Assembly: GCA_002102555.1 (NCBI GenBank)
Contig: MCFL01000003.1
Coordinates: 124,001-188,000 of the forward strand
Direction of reading: 5' to 3'
Length of the DNA stretch: 64,000 bases
From: Catenaria anguillulae PL171
Taxonomy: Eukaryota; Blastocladiomycota; Blastocladiomycetes; Blastocladiales; Catenariaceae
Below the pieces are notes generated by a model. The model saw nothing but the letters and a program-made list of their open reading frames with translations, ran no database searches and was not told where the DNA came from. Within the stretch, counting starts at the first letter, position 1; each line of letters begins with the position of its first letter. Positions 42,207 to 53,195 of the stretch are shown here, in pieces. Made by a program: the position numbers and the translations under genes.

Positions 42207-43617
42207 ATGTATTATGCCATCCATGTCGCCGCCATCTGCCTTCTCACCTCGTCCTTTCTTGCGTCGCTCCTTGTCATGCGACACATTTCGGGCGGGCATG
42301 TTCCCAAATGGGTGGATCATCAACTCTACAACGTCTTTAGTTTGAGAGAAGCGTCCATTTCGACAATGTCGTCGTCAACACGGCAGTCATTTGCATCTCG
42401 TCTCGTGTTCTGTCTGGCCTTAACGGACACTTTATGGAGCACTTCGCATCTTGTGGACCACTTGATTCTGCTGGTCTCGGGCACATTTCCGTCCAAACTG
42501 TCTGGGACCATTCTCGGATGCAATGTCTGGCTATGGTTCGGGTACCAGCAAGCAATTCATGCCTCGCTCTGCGTTTTTGCGTACTTAAAAGTGTGTCACG
42601 GAATCACACTCAAGTTGGGTCGACACGACTGGCGTCTGCACGCGATATGCGGATTGGCGGTGGTCTTACCCGTTCCTATCCTTTTGTCAGAAAATGGGTT
42701 TGGCATGTCAGGATACTTGTACGATTGCTGTTAGTTTTGCGGCGTCGCCAGCTGTTTCAACCATGTATTTACAGCCCTAATTTGTTCCTTAACAGCTCCT
42801 TCTCAAACCTCGAAACTCGCTCTGGCCATGGGCTCTTGGTCATTGGTTGTCTCTTTGCCGCTTTCAACACATTTGCGACAATACAAGGGTACCGAGCGAT
42901 CATGGCCAACTTGAGAAGGCGACATCATCCACCTCGCAATTCGCATACCACAAAGAATGCCAACGGACAGGACCAGGCGGATGAGCTACGCTTTCGATCA
43001 TCCGACCTGCTCAAAGGTGTCGTATCAACAGACGTTGGCACCAACATCAGTTTTCATCCCTCAACAAATGGGCCGTCAGTGCACGGTTCAGCGTCCACGT
43101 CCGCGCATGGTGTTGCAGTCCCTGCCCCACTCCAAAGAGCATCGCCAGTTCACCTCGCAGGATGAGCCCGGCGTTGGCTCCATACAACACGCTCCGCCAG
43201 TCAGCAAGTACCTCTCGAACCGATTCATCCAGCAATGCGGCTCCCCATTCGGACAGCGGCCCAGGAGCTGGCCCTTTCCCGACCCCGACAAGAGGGGAAA
43301 GTACCCACAACCAGGGCCAACGGCCAGGTCGGTCACGGGCCATGTCGCGATCCGAGCTCGCGATTCGGTCACTGGGAATCTTGATGCGCACAGCTGCGTA
43401 CATGTATGTCCCACTGACAATTGCTACATGCGCGACGGCGTTCACGATGGCCATGTTTGGCGTGATTGAGCCGGCGTCTCAGATGCTGCTGGTTGTGTCG
43501 GCAAACTGCTCGGGGATCTTGAATGGGTATGCTTACATGAAAATCGAGTTGGCCAAGCGAGAAGCGGCAGATTCTTCAATGGTCGGGGAAGGTGGTGAAG
43601 ATCATGAATGGGAATAG
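42207..43617 (+). pseudogene. GPCR-like seven-helix protein, probably frameshifted
   Basis: Exon 1 (42207-42729) encodes four hydrophobic helices: IHVAAICLLTSSFLASLLV, then LVFCLALTDTLW, then CNVWLWFGYQQAIHASLCVF, then AICGLAVVLPVPILL. The pattern fits cAMP-receptor-like or Git3-like fungal GPCRs, without a firm family call. A 66-nt intron (GTTAGT...ACAG, to 42795) leads to helix 5. Near 42863 this copy lacks one of two tandem 10-base units (CGCTTTCAAC) present in the upstream fragment, which throws helix 5 and the following loop (QGYRAIMANLRRR) into different frames. The last helices (AYMYVPLTIATCATAFTMAM, then VSANCSGILNGYAYM) end at 43617 in a further frame, so an extra intron or second lesion exists around 43070-43160. 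Confidence 0.55.
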
Positions 43618-44128
43618 ATTGTCGTGAAGACGTCTCCAATAATAGATCAAACTCGTGAGAGACTGCATGAGGTTTGCATATGTCAGTCTCTTCCCACGTA
43701 ATATTAACACCATTCCCATTCATTTTTCGCGCCAATGCCGGCCCCAAAATCATGGGCAAAAGTGAGTGGTGACTCGGCTGTTCACGAGCCGTGGGAGTCA
43801 TGATTGAGCCCGGCGCGTGCGTTGACATTCGAAAGCCAGCTCGCGCACACTTGGCCCCCACCTTGGAAAGCCGTTTCTTACGCTTTGGCGTTGTTGGCCA
43901 ATGGCAAATCGTTCGCGCGGCCGACACCAGGGTCGCCGAGCCGCCGAGCCGACGTGGGTCCTATTTATGGCCGTGTTCTTCATGGGTCTGGTTTTCCCGG
44001 CCAACCACAAGCACCGTGACAAGCGCGCGGGCCAGCACAAGCCGAAACGGAGACGAACAAAAGGCCGTGGCACCCCGCCTCCACTCACTCACGGCAGTCC
44101 CGATCTCACGGAAGCTTTGCCCTCGCAA
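43618..44128. other. Intergenic region upstream of the aminotransferase
   Basis: About 510 bases. The aminotransferase frame stays open back to 43901, but the segment is Arg-rich and lacks homology, so it is treated as 5' leader. Confidence 0.4.
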
Positions 44129-45469
44129 ATGAATAGCGCAAGTACTCTTCGCACTTTGCTCCTTCGCCCTCTCGCCCATCGCCATAGCAGCCATCTTCGA
44201 GTATCATTCGTTGCTGGCCCGTCTTTCGCGTGCAACCCAACTCGCCCATACTCTGACTCTTTGACCGCTCCTCGCACCATTACCAACAACTTGAGCACCG
44301 ACAACATGGCTGCCCCGCACAAGCTTTGTATGATCCCCGGCCCCGTCGAGTTCCACCAGGACGTTCTCGACGCCATGGCTACCAAGGCGACCTCGCACAT
44401 TGATCCCAACTTTATCAAGACGTTTGGCGAGTCTCTTGTCATGCTCAAGCAAGTGCTCATGTGCAAGAACGGCCAGCCCTTCATCATTTCCGGCTCGGGC
44501 ACGCTCGGCTGGGACATGGTGGCCGCCAACCTTGTCGAGCCTAGCGAAACCGCGCTCGTGGTCAACACGGGTCTCTTTGGCGACCGCTTTGGCGAATGCA
44601 TTGAAACCTATGGTGGCAAAGTGACGCATCTTCACGCCGATGCCATTGGCTTGGCTCCGACCCTCGAGTCGATTGCGCAAGCGATCAAGGCGGCGCCAAC
44701 TCCCTTCAAGATTGTCACCATCACTCATGTCGACACCTCGACTGGCGTGCTCACCGACATCAAGTCCATTGCTCGCCTGGTCAAGGAAGCGTCGCCATCG
44801 ACCCTCGTGATTGTCGATGCCGTGTGCAGTGCCGGTGCCGAGGAAATCGACATGGACGGTTGGGGCATTGATGTGGTCCTCACCGCGTCGCAAAAGGCGC
44901 TCGGCACCCCACCCGGTCTGGCCTTGCTCGTTGCGAGCGAGCGCGCCATGCAAGTGTTCCAAGCGCGCAAGTCTCCGCCGTCGTCCTACTTTGGCAGCTT
45001 TGCCAAGTGGGTCCCCATCATGCAAGCCTACATGGCCAACAAGCCGTCCTATTTTGCCACGCCTGCCGTGCAGCTCATCATCTCGTTGCACACGTCGTTG
45101 CGTCAGATCCTGTCGCGTCCGTTGGCCGAGCGCTTTGAGCAGCACATCAAGGTTTCGGACGACGTCAAGAAGGTTGTCACCTCTTGGGGCCTCAAGCTCG
45201 TTCCTGGGTCGCATGCCCTCGCCGCCCACACGCTCACGGCCGTGTACTACCCCGAGGGTGTCACGGCACAGGGCGTCCTCAGCAGCATTGCCGGCAAGGG
45301 CGTCATCATTGCTGGCGGCCTCCATCCCAAGATTGCGCCCACATACATGCGCATTGGTCACATGGGATTGTCCGTGACGGCCGAAAACGAACACAATTAT
45401 GTCAAGACCACCTTGGCCGCGCTCGAGGCGGCCTTGCGTGAAAACGGCTACACCATTCCCAACCAGTAA
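44129..45469 (+). CDS. AGX1: Alanine-glyoxylate / serine-pyruvate aminotransferase
   Basis: PLP-dependent fold-type I enzyme converting alanine and glyoxylate to pyruvate and glycine. From the ATG at 44129 the product is 446 aa and starts with a mitochondrial-like presequence (MNSASTLRTLLLRPLAHRHS). A second ATG at 44306 begins directly at the conserved core (MAAPHKLCMIPGPVEFHQDV), giving 387 aa. Family motifs include ISGSGTLGWDMVAANL, DAVCSAGAEEIDMD and LTASQKALGTPPGL with the PLP lysine. The C-terminal domain contains AGGLHPKIAPTYMRIGHMG. The stop TAA at 45467 lies within a strong 5' splice site (CAGTAAGT), so an alternatively spliced C-terminus is likely (next entry). Confidence 0.95.
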   Translation: MNSASTLRTLLLRPLAHRHSSHLRVSFVAGPSFACNPTRPYSDSLTAPRTITNNLSTDNMAAPHKLCMIPGPVEFHQDVLDAMATKATSHIDPNFIKTFGESLVMLKQVLMCKNGQPFIISGSGTLGWDMVAANLVEPSETALVVNTGLFGDRFGECIETYGGKVTHLHADAIGLAPTLESIAQAIKAAPTPFKIVTITHVDTSTGVLTDIKSIARLVKEASPSTLVIVDAVCSAGAEEIDMDGWGIDVVLTASQKALGTPPGLALLVASERAMQVFQARKSPPSSYFGSFAKWVPIMQAYMANKPSYFATPAVQLIISLHTSLRQILSRPLAERFEQHIKVSDDVKKVVTSWGLKLVPGSHALAAHTLTAVYYPEGVTAQGVLSSIAGKGVIIAGGLHPKIAPTYMRIGHMGLSVTAENEHNYVKTTLAALEAALRENGYTIPNQ

Positions 45470-45858
45470 GTACTATGTGCTATGCTTTTCGTCGTCCACC
45501 CGCGCCATTCCCCTCTTTTTTTTCCCCCGCCTCTATTGTTGTGTGATTCAACATGATGATTTTCTTTGCTGGCCGATGCCGCTAGCTTTCCTTCATGCAT
45601 CCCTTTCGTGGCAGAGCGTTGAAAGTCGTAAATCGCGATCACTTGCCCTCCACCTGCATCACTCACCCGCTTCCAGATCACGTGACTAACGCTTTCTCGT
45701 CTCTCTCGCCTTATAGAAACAGCTTCACGCCAACGTCCCCTCGCAAACCCATCGAGACGCCGACTGAGGCGCCGAAATCTTGGTTCCTTCGGCGGCCATT
45801 GACGCCGCCAAAGTCCACGTCCGATTCCACCTCCATTCAGCTTCGAGCGCGGTTGTGA
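45466..45858 (+). CDS. Alternative 3' intron and exon adding a PTS1 (ARL) to the aminotransferase
   Basis: Splicing from 45465 (GTAAGT) to 45717 removes 251 nt and skips the usual stop. The acceptor is strong: GACTAAC branch point at 45683-45689, a pyrimidine tract, then TTATAG ending at 45716. The frame is maintained into 45717-45858, encoding a Pro/Thr/Ser-rich linker and a C-terminus SIQLRARL. The final ARL matches the PTS1 consensus [SAC][KRH][LM]. The long isoform would be 492 aa. Human AGT is peroxisomal through its own C-terminal tripeptide, and alternative splicing to create PTS1 is established for other fungal enzymes. Existence of the transcript is inferred. Confidence 0.7.
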
Positions 45859-46136
45859 CGTGGCCGGCCCCACGTCTTCCCATCGTACCCCGCTACCCCT
45901 TGTACATTATTTATCATCTGTTGCTCATGCGCTTTGCAATATCGTCCGCCGCGGTTGTACACCATTGTAAACCCATAGTCATTAGTTTGTGCTCTTTTGC
46001 CTGTATCTCTCACTAATGATTACCGTTTTGAATGCTTTCAAATCGTCACTGCTTATTTGAACGACGACAAAGTACATTACATACATTCGGGATGTGAAAG
46101 ATCCATGATCGACGAGCACGACTTGAACCTCCCAAA
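45859..46136. other. 3' flanks of convergent aminotransferase and prohibitin genes
   Basis: About 280 bases, no coding signature. Confidence 0.4.
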
Positions 46137-47231
46137 TCACTGCGTGACTCGCTCACTCAACTTGCTCAAGTTCAACAACAAGGTATCGGCATCCAGCAAG
46201 ACCCTGTTCTGGCCCGTAGCCATGATCTGGGCAACGTCCCTGGCCGTCTCAATCTGCTTGAGCGCCAAGAACCCGGGCTTGTTGTTGATGGCCTCACCAA
46301 GCAACTGGGCCGACTTGGCTTCACCCTCGGCCTTGATAATGATCCCCTGCTTCTCCTGCTTGGCACGCTCAACAACAAACGCGGCGCGCTGTGCCTCCTG
46401 CTGGGCAATCTGCTTACCCTCGACGGCGGCCGTAAACTCTGGCGAAAACGCCACATGTGTGAGGGACACGTCGTCGAGGATGATGTTGAACTTGAGAGCG
46501 CGCTTGAGCAGGTTTTCGCGCACAAGACGAGACACCTTTTCGCGCTGGGTGATGAGCTGCGAGGCGTTGAATTGAGCAACAACCGATTTCAGAACTTCGT
46601 TGACGATCGAGGGGAGCACGCGCTCGTCGTAGTCGGTGCCGAGGTTGCGGTAGATGGTGGGGAGCTGGTCGACTTGAGGGCGCGAGAGCACACGCAGGGT
46701 GATGTTGACCATTTGCAAATCTGTCGACCCATTGGGCATGAAGTCAGTTGGGATTTTCTGTTGCTTGGTTGGGGCAAGAGAACTTGAGCAAAGGAAAAGG
46801 ACATACCCTTGGTGCCGGTCAATGAGGCGACATTCCGGGGCTTTGCGCGCACATCGTAGTCGACAACACGCTCAATCCACGGGATCATAAAGTGCGTGCC
46901 CTCGGCAAAGACTTGCTCCTGCACGCCAAACAAGCGCGAGTACTTGACTGCGCGGTGACCGCCATCGACTACATAGGTACCATTGAGCACGGCAAGGCCG
47001 GATCAGGTCTCAACACACTTGACAAATCCCAGTAGGAGAGCGGGGACAGGACATACCGTTGAAGAGCGACGAGTTAAGGGCAGCCACTCCGCCAACAAGG
47101 GCAATTGTTGCGCCGGCACCAGCAAAGAGGCCGCGCGGAGATGGGCCGTTGCTGGAGCCGCCAGACGACCCCGACTTGGTCGCGCGGTTGACGCTGCGCA
47201 TGGCGTTTTCGAAGGCGCGGCGGCCAGACAT
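46137..47231 (-). CDS. PHB2: Prohibitin-2
   Basis: Inner mitochondrial membrane ring protein partnering prohibitin-1. Three exons, 47057-47231, 46807-46968 and 46137-46720, with 88- and 86-nt introns; splicing gives 306 aa, the family length. A membrane-anchor segment ([19 protein letters not shown]) is followed by [18 protein letters not shown] and [20 protein letters not shown] across the second junction, then [20 protein letters not shown] and a C-terminal coiled coil ([20 protein letters not shown]). An apparent in-frame ATG near 46739 lies in intron 2 and is not a start. Start at 47231 precedes [10 protein letters not shown]. Confidence 0.95.
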
Positions 47232-47788
47232 GATGGGCAGAGGTGAATGGGGGATCTGGAGTGCAGGTGCGAGGGACAAAGATACTGGGTCAGATCAAGG
47301 CGGGAGACGTCCATGGGGTATGACCTTGGACAGGCGAGCCGATAATGGGCAGTCACGGCGGGAGGCGAGGATCGCATGATTGCACAAAGCATGGCATACT
47401 TACATGAGAGTGTGAGTGCTCAACTCAGCTGATTCAATTCATTCCATCATGCATGCCTGGCGGCCGGTCTGGCCGTCGATCCCGAAAGTCCACGAACTTG
47501 GTGCAAGTCAGCAGGACTCCGGTGGCAATGGGTCACGTGACTGTGAATGATACTTACACGCATCATGCAGCTCGAACCCTCGACGCGCTTCCATGCATTC
47601 GAGCACGAGGCGGCCAAACTCACAGGAAGCAAGGCAACCTACGCTGTACCACATGATTCTCGCGTGAATGAATGCACGCAAGCTCGCCGCACTGCACTCG
47701 CCACCACGCGCAGGATTCCTTACGCACCCACCGAACCCTCGTCCGCCTTTCTTTGTGGCACATTGCCAGCAGTATCACTATCGGAGCC
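47232..47788. promoter_or_regulatory. Divergent promoter region, PHB2 / DBP4
   Basis: 557 bases between opposed start codons. No recognisable gene. Confidence 0.45.
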
Positions 47789-50773
47789 ATGCCGCCATCA
47801 AAGAGCCACTACCGGAAGCGCTCAAAGGACGAGCCGATCCACCCGGTAAACTCGCGCAAGAAGCGCCAAACCGCCGAACAGCTTGAGCTGCAGTCGCTAC
47901 TCGAACGGACAAAGGATCCGGTATGTGCACCTATCGTTGCTCTCTACCCATGATCGAAAAAAGATGCTCATTCAGTTTTCATTTGCGCACTTGATCCAGG
48001 CTGCGCTCAAGGGGCCCGAGATCACCGACTTTGCCCACCTTCCCATCACGTCCAAGACGGCTCAAGGACTCAAGGATGCTGGATTCGAATCCATGACTGA
48101 TGTGCAAAAGGAGGCCATTCCACTTGCTCTGTGTGGTCGCGATGTTCTAGGTGCGGCCAAGACGGGTTCGGGCAAGACGCTTGCCTTCTTGATTCCGGTA
48201 CATCTCTTGTTTCGGGGCCCTCAAATGGATTCCCACGCTTTTCGAGTCGCTAACACGGCGTCCCACCTTGTCTGAAATAGCTCCTGGAATGTCTTTATCG
48301 TGCTCGCTGGTCACAAGAAGATGGTCTCGGCGCCCTGGTTTTGTCTCCAACGCGTGAATTGGCGCTCCAAATCTTCCAAGTGTTGCGCAAGATTGGTGCC
48401 CAGCATTCGTTTTCGGCTGGCCTCATCATTGGCGGAAAGGACATCAAGCAAGAAAAGACTCGGTTGTCGCGGCTCAATATCCTCATTGCCACTCCTGGTC
48501 GGTTGCTGCAACACATGGACGAGACGCCAGGGTTTGATGCAGATCAGTTGCAAATGCTCGGTAGCGTTGTCTCTCCTCACCTGTGACATGCGATTTCTCC
48601 TGTCTGACTCCTTTTGTATGACTTCCTGCTAGTCCTCGACGAAGCCGATCGCATTCTCGACATGGGTTTCGAAGATACCCTAACGCCATTCTCGATTTCC
48701 TCCCAAAGTCGCGTCAAACACTCCTCTTCTCGGCCACGCAAACCCGGTCTGTGCGCGACCTCGCCCGCCTCTCGCTCAAGGACCCCGATTACATTGCCGT
48801 GCACGACCAGGGCAACCCCAACCAGCTCTCGCAAGCCTACATTGTATCGCCGCTCCCCGACAAGCTCGATTTGCTGTGGTCATTCCTCAAAACGCACTTG
48901 CAACACAAATCCATCGTGTTCCTCTCGTCGTGCAAGCAAGTGCGCTTTGTCTTTGAAGCGTTTTGCAAACTCAAGCCGGGTGTCCCCTTGCGCCACTTGC
49001 ACGGCGGGCAAAAGCAGTTCCAGCGCATTGAAGTGTACGAGCATTTCTGCCGGACAAGCACGCCGTCCTGTTCACCACCGATGTTGCCGCCCGCGGCCTC
49101 GACTTTCCCTCGGTCAACTGGGTCGTGCAACTGGACGCGCCCGACTCGGTGGAAACCTATATCCATCGCGTGGGCCGCACGGCGCGGTATCAAGACGGCG
49201 GCAACGCGCTCATGTTTTTGCTGCCGTCCGAGGAGGAGGCCATGATTGCGGCGCTGGCCGACAAGGCCAGCAACTTGCGCCGGCTCAAGGTGAATCCGGC
49301 AAAGTCGCAGTCCATCAAGCCGCAGCTGCAGGCGTTGTGCACGCAATATGTCGAGCTCAAGTACCTTGCACAGCGGTCCTTTGTCACCTATGTCAAGTCG
49401 GTCCATTTGCAGTCCAACAAGGACGTGTTCAAGGTGGACGAGTTGCCGCTTGACGAGTATGCCGAGGCGCTCGGGTTGCCGGGCAAGCCAAAGCTGCGGT
49501 TCATTAAAAAGAAGAAGGGCAAGGCTGCTGGCGTGGGTGGCGGAGAACCAAGGACAAAGGCCGAATTGGCGGCCGCCATGTTGGACTCGGACGATGACGA
49601 GGCCGAGGGCGGTGACAAGAAGGTCAGGACGCGCGTGGACCGAATGTTGGGTCGTAGGAACAATGATGTGCTCTCTGCGCATTACAACAAGCTCATTGAC
49701 CGATCCGACGACGAGGATGAGGGTGGTGCGAGCGCGTCGGATGGCGGCATGTCGAGCGGCGACGACGAGCATGTGGGCGCACTAGTCGACTCAGATTCGG
49801 ATTCCGATACTGACGGTGTGAGTCGCCCCGGCGCCAGCAGCGACGTGGTGGGTTGTTGAGCGATTCCGATGATGGCGACAGTGATGACGAGGGTGTGCAG
49901 ACGGGCAAGGCCGCAAAGAATGCTCGCCGTGCCAAGGCCGTGGACGAGGCGGATTTGGCCAATGTGTGGGGCGGCGGCAAGGCGGCTGCCACCAAGCTGG
50001 AAGGCGATGACGATGCGCCCAAGCTCTCCAAGAAGGCCGCAAAGAAGCAGGCCAAAGCTGCAAAGCAATCTGCCGCGACTTGTTGGGAGTCTCACTCGAC
50101 GATGCCGCAAGCAAGGGCAAGTCTGGTGGCGACGACGATTTCCTCACCATCAAGCGCACCAACCACGAGCTCTTGGAAGCCATTGACCAAATCAAGACGA
50201 TCCCGTCGGCCGCGCCAAAGCACCGCCGTGTTTTGCGCGAGCGCGAAAAGGCACGCAAGCACTTGCCTGCTCCCGAAAAGATTGTGTTTGACGACGAGGG
50301 CAACGCGTCAAGGTGTATGCTTTGGAGGACGAGAAGTCTTTCCGGTCGCGTGTCGATATCGAGTCGGCAAAGTCCGAGTTCTTGGCCGAGCACCGTGCGC
50401 AAATGAAGCACGAGGATATGGAGGACAAGGTTGTCGCCAAGGAGAAGTTGCGGGCCAAGCGGGCAGACAAAAAACGCAAGGAGAAGGAGAGGCGCATGGA
50501 GGGCGACGACGAGGACGGCGGCGGCGACCGGTTTGTGGTCACGGTTGGGAGTGGGGATGGGGACGGAGGGTACGGATCCGGCGGCGAGTTTGGTGGCTAC
50601 GGGTCTGATGGAATGGATGTGGATCACGAAGACGACGACTTTGGGTCCTCGGGCCGTGGCGTGGGAAGCGGACAAGGGGCGACTTTAGTGATGACGACAT
50701 TGACATGCCGGACGCCAAAAAGCTTGCCCGCGACGAGGAGTTGGCGCTCAAGTTATTGGGAGGCATGGCATAG
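47789..50773 (+). CDS. DBP4: DEAD-box RNA helicase DBP4/DDX10, six single-base frameshifts in last exon
   Basis: Nucleolar ATP-dependent RNA helicase for 18S rRNA processing. Exons 47789-47920, 48000-48197, 48281-48560 and 48633-50773 have 72-83-nt introns. All helicase motifs are present: [71 protein letters not shown] and [11 protein letters not shown]. The C-terminal extension is acidic and basic as in the family. Six positions (about 48682, 49053, 49850, 50077, 50307 and 50679) each need one extra base to keep homology. With those, the coding length is exactly 919 codons. Every one would be repaired by lengthening an adjacent homopolymer by one base. The gene is essential in yeast, so sequence error is more likely than decay. 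Confidence 0.88.
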
Positions 50774-50985
50774 CGAGTTTATGGGTTCCTGGCCGTTCCT
50801 TGGTATCTCACGTCCTAATCGTTCCCACATAGTACATACATCAGCAAATAATGCAAGCACGATAAACATGAACAGATGGGCAATGTATTCCAAGTGCTTT
50901 GAAGTTTGAATGCAATGAGCTAACAGCTACCAGCTATGTGATGTAGGAGAAGACAAAAATGACAAAAATGACATTCGGGTTACGC

Positions 50986-53195
50986 TCACACGGGCGACTG
51001 GGAACGGCCTTCGTCCTGCTCGAGATGCTGTTGCGCAACGGGCCCTGAATCGACCCGCTTGATCCTCCCATCCACCTTGGGCGCAATCACAGGCAGCTTT
51101 CCCACACTTGTCGCGACCTTCTTGAACCTCCTCCACCGTGAATCTCCACGCACTTGATGCACGCAATCAAAGGCCACAAACTCCTTCTTCTTCTCCTGCT
51201 TCTGCGCCTCCACCTCCTTGGCCAACTGTACACTTGCGCTTCCATCGTGCGGATGGGCCGCCACGGTTTGTTCCGAATGCTTTGCTACGTGGGACATTTG
51301 CTTGAGCATCTTCATGCCCAAGAAATATTTGCGCATGATTGTGGAAATCAGCAACCCTGCTTCGTCGTCGACAATGGTTGTGTGCGGCAACAAGGACGAA
51401 AACCCATCGTGGCCTTCGGCGAGATAGTTGCGTGTGACGACGCGGTAAGTTTGCGCGAGATCTACGGCTTGGTTTTCGAATTTGGAGCACGTCAGGTGCG
51501 ACTCGACGATTCGGTGGCCCTCGGGGCGGGACGGATCAAAGGTGAAGGCAATCCCCGAGACTTGCGGAAAGCGGCCTTCTTGCTTTGGCCATTTGCTGAC
51601 GCCGTTTTCGAGAGCGGCGAGCAGTTGGGCACCGGAAATGTCGATGACAACGAGCGGATCTTCAAAGGGGAAAACTGAAAATGGGCAGAATGGGCGACAA
51701 GGTGAGCATTAAGGCACGGAATAGAAGAGCGAGAACATCGTACTCTCCATAATGTCGCGAATCGTAATCTCTCCCTGGTACGTCATGTCCGACCGAATGG
51801 TTCCGCCGCAAAGCAGAGCCACATCCGCATCGTAAGCGCGACGAGAAACGTCAGCAACAAAAGATCCCAGGGCCGACTCTTGCAAACGAACAGTGCTGGA
51901 GCGAGCGTCGAGCAACGTCTCGGACACGGCAACTGCCTTTTGAAGCTTTTTGGCGAGCTGCTCTTGGATGTCGGTCAAGAGGACGGCGACTTCGGGCGTT
52001 TCTTTTTCGCCAGGGAGGACTTGAGTGTGTCGGACTGGGATGGGCCAATTGAATAAACGTGAGGGGAACCGTGAGTACAAGTACTTGAGCCAGTGGAAAA
52101 GAGGACGTATCAAAAATCAGACCTTGCACATTCACCACCTTCATGTCCTTATCAAAGTCGACTGTGATGACGCCCAAATCACGGAAATCAGTTCCAGACT
52201 TGACCACGGCCACGCCCTCACGATTGCGCGGCGCTCCCAAATCCACGTCGCGTGCAATTTGCACATCATGGTCATGCCCGCCAAGTACAAGATCTATTTC
52301 GGGAACCTGCGCGGCGAGCTGCTCATCGTTGGGCATGCGCATGTGCGTCAGGGCAACCACCATGTGGCATCCAAACTCGGGCCCACGGAGGCGCCGCGCA
52401 AGCGTGCGGCCGATTTCAACAAAGTCTTTGAAGACAAGGTTGGGCGGGAGCGAGACAATTGTATCGAGCCATTCACTGCAGAGCGAGGGCGGCATGAATT
52501 GAGTGCCGAAAGAGCATGACAGCGCGCGATCGTAATGCAAAACGAACCGTTCAACGAGCCCAATCACGCCAATCTTGATGCCACCGCGCTCCAAAATGGT
52601 GAACTCCTGGCCCTTGGCGAGTAACTCGCCCGATTCTTCCCACACGTTTGAAATGAGCCAGGGAAAGTTGCACTTTGATGCCATCTGAATGAGCTGCGGC
52701 ACGCCAAAATCAAAGTCGTCTGCGGGGCGGGAGCCAAAAAAAAAAAAAAAGTCAACTCCGCAGTTGATGAGCGGCGCAGAGAATGACTAAAATGCGACCG
52801 TACGGTTTCCATACACGGACGCATCGATCCCGAGCAAATTGAGCACGGGCACCAAATGTGATCCTTTTGAAACTGCCGATTCGAGACTTGGTGAAAAGAC
52901 ATCACCAGAAAACAAGGTTGTCGACGGCATGCCCTCTGGCAAATGCGCGCGTTCACGGTTCAGCACCGTCAGAAACTGGGGCGCACCGCCGCCGGCATTG
53001 TTGTTTGGCGGCGTGACGTGGTAGACTATGCGACAGTTGTGTGCTGCATGCGGTTATTACACGAGTCTAGAGCCAAACCACGCGGCTATCAAGGGAGAGA
53101 ATGTCGGATGGCGTGCAGGGTCAAAGTGGGCGGCAAATGAGGAAAGGTATGCTACCGTCGTTGAAGTGGAAGATACAGAGTTGCTTGGCGGGCAT
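50986..53195 (-). CDS. 5'-nucleotidase / UDP-sugar hydrolase family metallophosphatase
   Basis: 607 aa from five exons (53156-53195, 52804-53025, 52123-52719, 51744-52019 and 50986-51674); introns are 69-130 nt and the frame closes. The metallophosphoesterase domain has IFHFNDVYHV, FSGDVFSPSLE, YGNHDFDFGVP (H completed across intron 2), ALTHMRMPNDEQLA and LVLGGHDHDVQIA. The C-terminal substrate domain starts with LGSFVADVSRRAYDADVALL, and DIMEIFPFEDPLVVIDISG is completed across intron 4. No signal peptide is visible at the N-terminus (MPAKQLCIF), so it is probably cytosolic like other fungal relatives of this subgroup. The A-run near 52736-52750 is inside intron 2. Confidence 0.9.

Noticed and set aside
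43901-44128. 76-codon N-terminal extension of the aminotransferase
   Set aside because: Open frame but very Arg/Lys-rich, with a hydrophobic patch and no homology. The ATG at 44129 gives a better presequence.
46137-46739. Prohibitin frame starting at an ATG near 46739 as a complete short gene
   Set aside because: The first residues are intronic. The splice acceptor at 46721 restores the family sequence GTKDLQMVN.
48633-50773. Programmed -1 frameshifting in DBP4
   Set aside because: None of the six sites has a slippery X XXY YYZ heptamer with an obvious downstream structure. The homopolymer explanation is simpler.
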